A stretch of DNA of 64,000 nt from DATKIY01 sp963726755. Lineage in GTDB: Bacteria > Actinomycetota > Actinomycetes > JAHEKZ01. The stretch is taken from assembly GCA_963726755.1 (NCBI GenBank), contig CAVSDB010000001.1, positions 620,001-684,000 on the forward strand. The letters are read 5' to 3'. Made by a program: the position numbers and the translations under genes. The notes beneath the pieces were generated by a model. It was not told the DNA's origin. It did not search any database and was given only the letters and a program-made list of their open reading frames with translations. Positions 39,764 to 47,649 of this stretch are shown here, one piece after another (positions within the stretch are counted from its first letter, which is position 1; each line of letters opens with the position of its first letter).

Positions 39764-40860
39764 GCGACCACTACGACGTCCTGGGCGTCTCCAAAGACGC
39801 CAGTCAGGAAGAAATTAAGCGCGCCTATCGAAAATTGGCGCGCGAGTTGCACCCTGACGTCAATCCGCAGTCCGAAGACAGGTTTAAGCAGGTCACCGCT
39901 GCGTACGACATCCTGTCGGATCCCGACAAGCGTCGTCGGTACGACATGGGTGGCGATGCTGCGTCGTTCGGGGGGAACCCATTTGGTTTCGGCGACATCA
40001 TGGATGCGTTCTTCGGCCAGACCGCCAATCGTGGCCCCCGTCCGCGTCGCAGTCGCGGCCAGGATGCGCTGATCCAGATCGATATCGAGTTGGCGGATGC
40101 CGCTTTCGGCACGACGCGTGAGATCACGCTCGATACCGCGGTGGCGTGCAACACCTGTCATGGCGCGGGCACGCAGCCGGGCACCGATCCCGTCACGTGC
40201 GACATGTGCGGTGGACGCGGTGACATCCAGCACGTTCAGCGGTCGTTCCTCGGTCAGGTGATGACGTCGCGGCCGTGCCCGCAATGCCACGGGTTCGGTA
40301 CGACAATCCCGCATCCGTGCCATGAGTGTTCCGGTGATGGCCGAGTGCGCACCCGTCGCTCGCTGACCGTGAAGATTCCTGCTGGAGTCGATACCGGAAC
40401 CAGGATCCAACTCGGCGGTGAAGGCGAAATCGGGTTCGGTGGCGGCCCTGCCGGTGACCTCTACCTCGAAGTGCTGGTGCTCAACCACCCCCTCTACACC
40501 CGCCGCGGCGACGACCTCCACTGCACGGTCACCGTCCCTATGACGGCAGCCGCGCTGGGCGCCAGCTTGCCGCTAGTACTGCTCGACGGCGTCGACACCG
40601 AGGTCGATGTGCGTCCCGGAACCCAATCGGGACAAGAGATCCCACTGCTGGGTCAAGGAGTGCAGCAACTACGTGGCCGCGGTCGCGGAGACCTCTATGT
40701 GCACGTCGTGGTTGAGACACCTGACGCGCTCGACGAGCGGCAGCAGGAATTGCTCACCGAACTCGCTCAACTGCGCGGCGAGGAGAAACCGGTGGGCCAG
40801 TTCAGTGCCGGACAGCAGGGCTTCTTCTCCAAAATCAAAGACGCCTTTCACGGCCGGTGA
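39760..40860 (+). CDS. dnaJ: Chaperone DnaJ (type I)
   Basis: 366 residues. J domain with HPD (ELHPDVNP), a short G/F region, four CxxCxGxG zinc repeats (CNTCHGAG, CDMCGGRG, CPQCHGFG, CHECSGDG) and the C-terminal substrate domain. Starts with TTG, overlapping the hrcA stop as TTGA. As dnaK-grpE-dnaJ normally carry their own dnaJ, this is the second, HrcA-linked copy (DnaJ2). Confidence 0.96.
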   Translation: MSDHYDVLGVSKDASQEEIKRAYRKLARELHPDVNPQSEDRFKQVTAAYDILSDPDKRRRYDMGGDAASFGGNPFGFGDIMDAFFGQTANRGPRPRRSRGQDALIQIDIELADAAFGTTREITLDTAVACNTCHGAGTQPGTDPVTCDMCGGRGDIQHVQRSFLGQVMTSRPCPQCHGFGTTIPHPCHECSGDGRVRTRRSLTVKIPAGVDTGTRIQLGGEGEIGFGGGPAGDLYLEVLVLNHPLYTRRGDDLHCTVTVPMTAAALGASLPLVLLDGVDTEVDVRPGTQSGQEIPLLGQGVQQLRGRGRGDLYVHVVVETPDALDERQQELLTELAQLRGEEKPVGQFSAGQQGFFSKIKDAFHGR

Positions 40861-41597
40861 CGCTCCCAGTCTTTTACGTCCCGAGCGACGCGCTTCTCGC
40901 GGCGCCGAGTGTTGTGGTCGACGGTGCCGAAGGTCGTCACGGCGCGGTAGTCCGACGCCTGCGCGCGGGCGAGGGCGTACGGCTGACTGATGGCTGCGGG
41001 AACGTGGCCGATGCGAAGGTCTCCGCTGTCAATGGACCGTCGCTCACCGTCGAAGTGATTACCCGCGAAATCATCGCAACACCGCAACCGCGAATCGCCG
41101 TTGTGCAAGCACTGCCAAAGGGAGAACACGCCGACTTAGCCGTCTCGCTGCTGACGCAGGTAGGCGTCGACGAAATCATCCCGTGGTCGGCGGAGCGCTG
41201 CGTCGTCCGCTGGTCCGGTGACCGCGTCGAGCGGGGACTCGCCAAGTGGCGCGCCACGGCACATGAGTCCGCTAAGCAGTCACGGCGGGTGTGGTGGCCG
41301 CAGGTTTCGGACCTGATGAATACCACTGAAGTCTGCGAGCGGGTGTCGTCCGCCGCGCTGGTCGTTGTCCTACACGAGACAGCCGAGGATCGGCTCGCCG
41401 AGATCGCTCCACCCGAATCTGGCGACGTCGTTCTCATCGTGGGACCAGAGGGTGGGATCAGTGAGGCCGAACTCGACCGGTTCGCGGCCGAGGGCGCGAA
41501 GCAGATGCAAGTCGGGCCAACCGTCATGCGTACGTCGAGTGCTGGCGCGATCGCCGCGGCAGTGCTGTTGTCGCGGACGGCTCGTTGGTCGACGTGA
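40857..41597 (+). CDS. rsmE: 16S rRNA (uracil1498-N3)-methyltransferase
   Basis: 246 residues of the SPOUT superfamily. N-terminal PUA-like region (VVVDGAEGRHGAVVRRLRAGEGV), then SERCVVRW, and the knotted SAM site VVLIVGPEGGISEAEL with TVMRTSSAGAIAAA. GTG start overlapping the dnaJ stop, the standard dnaJ-rsmE coupling. Confidence 0.95.
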   Translation: MTLPVFYVPSDALLAAPSVVVDGAEGRHGAVVRRLRAGEGVRLTDGCGNVADAKVSAVNGPSLTVEVITREIIATPQPRIAVVQALPKGEHADLAVSLLTQVGVDEIIPWSAERCVVRWSGDRVERGLAKWRATAHESAKQSRRVWWPQVSDLMNTTEVCERVSSAALVVVLHETAEDRLAEIAPPESGDVVLIVGPEGGISEAELDRFAAEGAKQMQVGPTVMRTSSAGAIAAAVLLSRTARWST

Positions 41598-41644
41598 TGT
41601 GCTCGGCTGCGTAGGGTGACACCGTTCCGACCAGGAGGGGTGTC

Positions 41645-41998
41645 ATGACCGACGGTCCAGTTGCCGACTGCCTGTTCTGCCGAATTGTTGCTGGCGAGAT
41701 CCCAGCGGACTTCGTCAAGCGGACGGACCAGGTCCTGGCGTTTCGTGACATCGAGCCGGAGGCACCAACTCACGTGTTGGTGATCCCCAAGTCGCATTAC
41801 AGCGACATCGGAGCTCTGAGCACTAGCGATCCGGCGTTGGCCGGCACCCTCATCGTCGAGGCGGCTGGGGTGGCGCGCGATCTCGGATTGAGCGAGTACC
41901 GGTTGGTGATGAATACCGGTGCATCAGGGGGACAGACGGTGTTTCACGTGCATGCGCACATCCTCGGCGGTCGCGAGATGCTCTGGCCGCCCGGCTAG
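41645..41998 (+). CDS. HIT family protein (HinT-like)
   Basis: 117 residues. CLFCRIVAGEIPADFV at the N-terminus and the histidine triad QTVFHVHAHILGG at the C-terminus. Purine nucleoside phosphoramidase type. GGAGG is 4-8 bases before the ATG. Confidence 0.94.
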   Translation: MTDGPVADCLFCRIVAGEIPADFVKRTDQVLAFRDIEPEAPTHVLVIPKSHYSDIGALSTSDPALAGTLIVEAAGVARDLGLSEYRLVMNTGASGGQTVFHVHAHILGGREMLWPPG

Positions 41999-42025
41999 AT
42001 CACGATCACCTAGCATGGACTGATC

Positions 42026-43040
42026 ATGGCCCCGGAACCTAACGTTGAGCATCGCTTCGTGGTACCCACCAGCCTCGACATGGTCAGCCTCCTTGGGTCC
42101 GGCGACGTGCTGTTGCGCACGATTGAAGGGCTCTTCCCGGACGTCGACATCCACGTCCGCGGTAACGAAGTTCGACTGGCTGGCCCATCGGCCGAGGTCG
42201 CATTGGTCGAACAACTCGTCGACGAAATGGTCGCCGTGCTGCGAACCGGTCAGTCGTTGAACCCCGAGGCAGTTCAACGCTCAGTGGTCATGCTGCGTGA
42301 CCGCGAAGACGAACGACCAGCGGCTGTGTTGACCCACGACGTACTTAGCCATCGCGGCAAGTCGATCCGCGCCAAGACGCTGAATCAGAAGCGCTACGTC
42401 GACGCGATTGACAAGAACACCATCGTCTTCTCCATCGGACCTGCCGGGACCGGAAAGACCTATCTCGCGGTGGCCAAGGCAGTGCAAGCCCTGCAGGAGA
42501 AACGCATCACTCGCATCATCTTGACTCGACCTGCGGTTGAGGCAGGTGAACGGCTGGGCTTCCTGCCTGGCACGCTGTCGGAGAAGATTGATCCTTACCT
42601 ACGGCCGCTGTATGACGCGCTGCACGACATGATGGAACCGTCGTCGATCCCAAGACTCATGACCGAAGGGACCATCGAGGTCGCACCGCTGGCATACATG
42701 AGGGGTCGCACGCTCAACGACGCGTTCATCATTTTGGACGAAGCGCAGAACACCAGTCCAGAACAGATGAAGATGTTCCTGACGCGCCTGGGATTTGGTT
42801 CCAAGATGGTCGTCACGGGTGACATCACCCAGATTGACCTACCAGGTGGCACGTCAAGTGGTCTCAAGGTGGTCCGAGACATTCTTACCGACATCGATGA
42901 CGTCCAATTCACACATCTGACATCTCGTGACGTCGTGCGTCACAAGTTGGTCAGCGACATCGTCGATGCGTATCACCGGTTCGACGGCGAGGTTGCCAGT
43001 AAGGCGTCACGTTCATCGAAAGGGCAAGGGTCGCCGGTGA
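42026..43040 (+). CDS. phoH: PhoH-like ATPase
   Basis: About 337 residues. N-terminal KH-like region, then Walker A SIGPAGTGKTYLAVAKAV and Walker B FIILDEAQNTSPEQM. In the given sequence the frame runs into ybeY without a stop. However, in the +1 frame the tail reads RRHVHRKGKGRR and stops at TGA 43038-43040, giving a GTGA overlap with the ybeY GTG. A one-base error near 43000 would therefore restore two separate genes. Partner of YbeY in RNA metabolism. Confidence 0.88.
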
Positions 43041-43502
43041 CCGTCGTGGTGAGCAACGGCTCTAGCGAGCCGATCGATGAGGCCTCTTTGATCGAGTTGG
43101 CGGGATTTGTGTTGGCAGAGATGAACGTCCAGCCAGACCGTGAGCTTTCGCTACGACTGGTCGACGAGCCCGAGATGACCCGCCTTCATGTCGACTACAT
43201 GGGGGAGCCCGGTCCGACGGATGTGCTGGCGTTTCCGATGGACGAGGACGAAGTCGATCCGGACGACGGTGAGATGCCTGCACTGCTGGGTGATGTTGTT
43301 CTTTGCCCCTCGGTCGCGGCGGGCCAGGCAGTAACCGCGGGGCATGCGACTCAGGATGAATTGCACCTGCTGTGCACGCACGGAATCTTGCACCTGCTCG
43401 GCTATGACCATCACGATCCTGATGACGAACGCGAGATGTTCGGGCTTCAGGCTCGCACTCCTCGGCGACTGGGCGTCTGTGAAGGCGATGGACAAGTCAT
43501 GA
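43037..43502 (+). CDS. ybeY: Endoribonuclease YbeY (frameshifted)
   Basis: About 154 residues. GPTDVLAFPMDEDE and the zinc site LLCTHGILHLLGYDHHDPDD (HGxxHLxGyDH) are intact. Required for 16S rRNA 3' maturation and rRNA quality control. The frame breaks at 43457, where an extra A in GCTCGCACTCC diverts the reading. Without it the protein ends RLLGDWASVKAMDKS with TGA 43500-43502, overlapping the next ATG. Start GTG 43037. Confidence 0.9.
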
Positions 43503-44818
43503 ACGGCGACGACGTCTTCCTCCTGTTACTCGCAGTAATCCTGGTCGCGTTTGCTTCGGTACTCGCTGGCGTTGACGCTGCACTGAACCGGGTCTCACGC
43601 GTCACTGTCGAAGGCTTCGTACGCGACGGCCGACGTGGCGCTGAACGTCTGCAACGAGTGATCGCGGACCCCGCCCGGTATGTCAACGTGGCGCTGTTCC
43701 TGCAGGCGTTAGCAGAGATTGCGGCAACCGTTCTCGTCACTGTTGTCACGCTCAACGTGTTCGATCAGAGGTGGGAGGCCGTTCTGGTCTCCAGCGCGTC
43801 CATGGTCGTTGTTGCCTATGTGATCGTTGGCGTCGCGCCCCGGACGCTCGGGCGCCAGCACTCGGGGCGCATCGCACTCGCCGGTGCTGGACCGCTGCAT
43901 GCATTGGCCACGTTTCTGTCACCGCTGACGAAACTGCTCATTCTCCTTGGCAACGCGTTGACTCCCGGTCGTGGCTTCCGGGACGGACCGTTTGCGACGG
44001 AGGCGGAGTTCCGGGATTTGGTCGACCTTGCTGAAGAGCACTCGCTGATAGAGGACGAAGAGCGTCAGATGATTCACTCTGTCTTCGAACTCGGTGACAC
44101 CATTGCGCGCGAGGTCATGGTGCCGCGAACTGACATGGTCTTTATCGAGCGCAACAAGACGCTCCGACAGGCGCTGTCCTTGGGTCTGCGCAGCGGGTTC
44201 AGCCGAATCCCAGTCATCGGAGACAACGAGGACGACGTCGTCGGAATCATCTACTTGAAGGACATCACGCGACGGATCTATGACCATCGCGAGGGCGAGA
44301 GCATCGAGCGGGTCGAGTCGCTGATGCGACCGGCGTTTTACGTCCCCGAGAGTCGTGCCGCAGATGGGCTGCTGCGCGACATGCAGGCGCGCAGGACGCA
44401 CATTGCTGTGGTCGTCGACGAGTACGGCGGCGTCGCCGGCCTCGTGACCATCGAAGACATTCTCGAAGAGATCGTTGGCGAAATCGCCGATGAGTACGAC
44501 GTCGAGGAGTTTCCGCAGGTTGTTGCTCTCGCCGATGGTGGTGTCCGAGTCAACTCTCGACTGCATATCGAGGAACTCGCCGACTTGTTGGATGTCGAGT
44601 TCGAGGAGGAGGATCTCGAGGACGTCGACACCGTTGGCGGCTTGCTCGCCAAGCGATTGGGCAAGGTCCCCATCCCGGGGGCGAGTATCGAGGTCAGCGG
44701 GCTGCGACTGACCGCCGATGCGACGATCGGCCGTCGTAACCGGATCGGCACTGTGACGGTCGTACGACTGGCCCCAAGCCAGCCAACAGTGGCTCCCGAG
44801 GAGGCGAACGGTGCCTGA
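43499..44818 (+). CDS. CNNM/HlyC-CorC family membrane protein with CBS domains
   Basis: 439 residues. DUF21/CNNM transmembrane domain (FLLLLAVILVAFASVLAGVD to about residue 150), then a CBS pair (REVMVPRTDMVFIE; VESLMRPAFYVPE; AVVVDEYGGVAGLVTIEDILEE) and the CorC C-terminal domain (LLAKRLGKVPIPG). Divalent-cation (Mg/Co) transport or efflux role by family. ATG overlaps the repaired ybeY stop. Standard phoH-ybeY-CNNM-era context. Confidence 0.9.
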   Translation: MNGDDVFLLLLAVILVAFASVLAGVDAALNRVSRVTVEGFVRDGRRGAERLQRVIADPARYVNVALFLQALAEIAATVLVTVVTLNVFDQRWEAVLVSSASMVVVAYVIVGVAPRTLGRQHSGRIALAGAGPLHALATFLSPLTKLLILLGNALTPGRGFRDGPFATEAEFRDLVDLAEEHSLIEDEERQMIHSVFELGDTIAREVMVPRTDMVFIERNKTLRQALSLGLRSGFSRIPVIGDNEDDVVGIIYLKDITRRIYDHREGESIERVESLMRPAFYVPESRAADGLLRDMQARRTHIAVVVDEYGGVAGLVTIEDILEEIVGEIADEYDVEEFPQVVALADGGVRVNSRLHIEELADLLDVEFEEEDLEDVDTVGGLLAKRLGKVPIPGASIEVSGLRLTADATIGRRNRIGTVTVVRLAPSQPTVAPEEANGA

Positions 44819-45152
44819 CCTCTCGGACGAGGACACAAAGTTAGTCACGCTCGCTCGCGGTGCGAGGGGTCGGATCTCCGCAGCCGAGGGCGCTGCACTG
44901 CGCGACGAGACTGGTCGCACTTACGCCTCGGCCTCAGTCAGCCTGCCGTCGCTCCACCTGTCTGCCCTGCAGGCGGCTACTGCTCAGGCTGCCGCCGCTG
45001 GTGCCCGAGGTATTGAGGCAGCAGTCCTCGTGGTCGAACACGATTCGATCGACGCGGACGGGCTCGCCGCAGTTCGTGATCTCGGTGGCGTAGGTGTGCT
45101 GGTGTATCTGGCCGACAGCGCGGGGGCAGTGCGAAGTCAGGTGCGCACCTAA
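44811..45152 (+). CDS. Cytidine deaminase-like protein lacking zinc ligands
   Basis: 113 residues, similar to the small cytidine deaminase-like proteins between CNNM and era in Streptomyces (RDETGRTYASASVSLPSL). The canonical CDA zinc motifs (HAE and PCxxC) are absent, so deaminase activity is not expected. GTG start overlapping the preceding stop. Confidence 0.75.
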   Translation: MPDLSDEDTKLVTLARGARGRISAAEGAALRDETGRTYASASVSLPSLHLSALQAATAQAAAAGARGIEAAVLVVEHDSIDADGLAAVRDLGGVGVLVYLADSAGAVRSQVRT

Positions 45153-45215
45153 CCGTCCGCAGTCCACTGGCGCCGTCCACTCCATCGGCACATTTGTTCA
45201 CAATTGCTCGGTGTA

Positions 45216-45280
45216 GCGACCAATTCCGCACAAGAGGGGATGTTCGTGTGCTCAATTGGTCGTTGTGGCGACCAATTCCG
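45216..45280. repeat. Direct repeat pair with hairpin upstream of era
   Basis: GCGACCAATTCCG occurs at 45216-45228 and 45268-45280, 52 bases apart. An inverted copy of its core (AATTGGTCG, 45254-45262) pairs with the second repeat around a 6-base loop. The 179-base gap before era contains no gene. Confidence 0.6.
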
Positions 45281-45331
45281 AACATTTGTTGCGGTGGAGC
45301 CACCGTCGCGGCGGTCTGTCAGGATGCCTGA

Positions 45332-46249
45332 GTGACGTTTCGAAGTGGGTTGGTGTCCGTCGTCGGTCGCCCCAACACGGGAAAGTCGACGCTTGTCAAC
45401 GCGCTCGCCGGTGAGAAAGTCGCGATCACTTCGAGTCGACCGCAGACCACTCGGCACGTGGTGCGGGGAGTCGTGCATCGACCCGATGGTCAACTCGTGT
45501 TCGTCGATACGCCCGGACTGCACAAGCCGCGAACCCTGCTCGGACAGCGGCTCAACGACGAAGTACGTCACGCCCTCGCCGACGTCGACCTGATAGCCGT
45601 CACGCTGCCAGCAAACGAGCGAATCGGACCAGGGGACCAGTTCATCGCCAGAGAAGCAGCCAAGATCGAACGCGCTCCGAAGGTTGCGGTGGTCACGAAG
45701 ATAGACACCGTCAAACCCGATCAATTGGCCGCGCAATTGATGGCTGTCGCGCAACTTGCCAAGACGTGTGGGTTCGAATGGACCGAGGTGATTCCGGTGT
45801 CAGCGGTGACCGGCGAGCAGGTCCAACTGCTCGCGGACTTGCTCGTTCCGCTACTCCCAGAGGGCAAGCCGTTCTTCCCCGAAGATCAGGTGACGGACGA
45901 ACCCGAGCTCATCCGCATTGGGGAGTTGATTCGAGAAGCCGCGCTTGAAGGAGTCAGTGATGAGCTCCCGCACTCCATCGCGGTGGTCGTTGAGGAGGTC
46001 GTGCCTCGAGACGACCGACCGGCCAACCGTCCGCTGACCGATGTGAGGGCAACGCTCTTCGTCGAAAGGCCAAGTCAGAAAGGCATCATCATCGGCCACC
46101 AGGGGGCTCGGCTGCGACAGGTCGGAAGCGATGCCAGGGAGCAGATCCAGCAACTCATCGGGGTCCCGATCTTCCTCGACCTGCGCGTCAAAGTGGCCAA
46201 AGACTGGCAGCGCGACCCCAAGCAGTTGCGTAGGTTGGGCTTCGACTAG
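45332..46249 (+). CDS. era: GTPase Era
   Basis: 305 residues. GRPNTGKSTLVNAL (G1), DTPGLHKPRTLLG (G3), TKID (G4), and the C-terminal KH domain with IIIGHQGARLRQVG. Binds the 16S rRNA 3' end in 30S maturation. GTG start. Shares CTAG with the convergent AI-2E permease stop. Confidence 0.97.
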   Translation: MTFRSGLVSVVGRPNTGKSTLVNALAGEKVAITSSRPQTTRHVVRGVVHRPDGQLVFVDTPGLHKPRTLLGQRLNDEVRHALADVDLIAVTLPANERIGPGDQFIAREAAKIERAPKVAVVTKIDTVKPDQLAAQLMAVAQLAKTCGFEWTEVIPVSAVTGEQVQLLADLLVPLLPEGKPFFPEDQVTDEPELIRIGELIREAALEGVSDELPHSIAVVVEEVVPRDDRPANRPLTDVRATLFVERPSQKGIIIGHQGARLRQVGSDAREQIQQLIGVPIFLDLRVKVAKDWQRDPKQLRRLGFD

Positions 46250-47491
46250 TCCGCGTCGGACGTGGGGACATCCTCCGGGGTCGGATCGCCGTTCGATTTC
46301 TGTAGTTCTTGGTTTCTTGGGGACTTCCGATCGATGCCCGAGCGGATGACCTTCGCTCGGGGCCAGTTCCGGGATGAGTTCGTAGCGCCGGCCGTAGGTC
46401 TCGATGAGCGACTGGATACTGGCAACGATCGGGATCGCGATTAAGGCCCCCATCGCGCCTCCGACCGCCGCTCCAACGACGACCGAGCCGAACGCAACGG
46501 CCGGATGGATGTCCATGGTGCGTTGGCTGATCTTCGGCGCGAACAAGTAGTTCTCGATTTGTTGATAGACGAGGATGAAGACAATCACCGCGATGCCGAC
46601 ACCGACGCTCTGACCGAATGCGAACAGCACGGGTAGCGCACCGCCAAGGTAGGTCCCTAGGGTCGGGATGAATTGCGAAACCACGCCGGTCCAGATACCC
46701 AGTGGTAGCCAGTAGGGAACGCCCACCACCAACAAGAAGAGCGACGTGCAGGCCGCCGACAGGACTGCCAAGATCAAGCGAGAAGCTACGTAGCCGCCGG
46801 TCTTTTGAACGGCCACCTCCCAGACGTTGTTGACCAGGCGCTGAGTCTCCTGCGGTAACCACGATGCGAGGAAGCGTCGCAGCCGGGGTCCATCCGCGGA
46901 GAAGTAGAAGGCGAACAGCAGCACGATGAAGAAGTCAAAGACGATCCCGACGAGCGAGGTGAAGAATCCGAACACCCCTAGGCCCAACTTCTGTGCCCAG
47001 TCCGCGACGTCTGTGGGAGTCAGGTGGAGGACGTCGGTGAGTTTGGCGGGGTCGAAGGATGTACTAAACGTCCGGTTAATCCAGTCGATGAACGAGGTCA
47101 GTGCGTCCGGGAAAGACTTGACCAAGCTGACGATCTGTTCGATCAGCAAATTTCCGAAAATCGCGAAAAAGGCGCAGACGAGGATGAGCAAGGTCAGCAT
47201 GACGACCCCGGTGGCCAAGCCGCGTCGCCACTTGCGGCGGGCGAGCCACCCGACCGCGGGCTCCATCGCGACGGCGGCCAGCCAGGCCAGCAGCAGGAGG
47301 AAGAGGAAGTGCCGGGTCGCGATGAATAGCCATGATGTGAGCCGCAGGGCAAGGACGATCACAATGACGGCGATGCCGATTCGGCGCACTGAGTGCAACT
47401 CCGTCAGCGCGTTGACCCACTTGAGGGCCACGTGACGGACCGAGTCGTCAGGCTCGGGCGCCGCGGCTTCGGAGGGGTCGGAGGCGTCCAT
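46246..47491 (-). CDS. AI-2E family transporter (frameshift near C-terminus)
   Basis: About 414 residues, eight predicted membrane segments: e.g. IGIAVIVIVLALRL, FLFLLLLAWLAAVAM, GLATGVVMLTLLILV, and the family block PAVAFGSVVVGAAVGGAMGALIAIPIVASIQ. The uninterrupted frame would continue 130 codons antisense to era. A one-base shift near 46288 instead gives DPTPEDVPTSDAD and a TAG at 46246-46248, which I consider the true end. Members export or import small molecules, or ions by Na/Li-H antiport; the substrate is unknown. Confidence 0.82.
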
Positions 47492-47528
47492 ACCGTGACG
47501 TTAGTGGACGTCGGCTACACTTGGCGTG

Positions 47529-47573
47529 ATGCTCAACACGCGCCTGCTCCTTCGCAGCCGCAGCGAGGCCTAG
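47529..47573 (+). CDS. leuA leader peptide
   Basis: 14-codon ORF MLNTRLLLRSRSEA with four leucine codons, three in a row, just downstream of a TACACT -10-like box (47516-47521). The ATG is only 8 bases after that box, so the transcript may be leaderless. The TAG stop falls in the loop of an 11-bp hairpin. Ribosome stalling at scarce Leu-tRNA would change the RNA fold upstream of leuA. Leader peptides of this kind precede leuA in other actinobacteria. Confidence 0.75.
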   Translation: MLNTRLLLRSRSEA

Positions 47574-47596
47574 CCAGGCCGGTTTCCTCGCTGCGG
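47558..47596 (+). promoter_or_regulatory. leuA attenuator-type hairpin
   Basis: CCGCAGCGAGG (47558-47568) and CCTCGCTGCGG (47586-47596) pair perfectly, with a 17-base loop that contains the leader peptide stop codon. The 5' arm overlaps the leader codons for Ser-Arg-Ser-Glu-Ala, so a ribosome there would prevent the stem forming. Confidence 0.7.
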
Positions 47597-47649
47597 GGGT
47601 ACGCCGCGCCGGTCGCCATCAGGCCACCCAGCACATGCCAGGAGCAGCA

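Noticed and set aside
45851..46245. C-terminal extension of the AI-2E permease running antisense through era
   Set aside because: Sequence beyond about 46290 has no membrane character, and a one-base shift gives a natural stop sharing CTAG with era.
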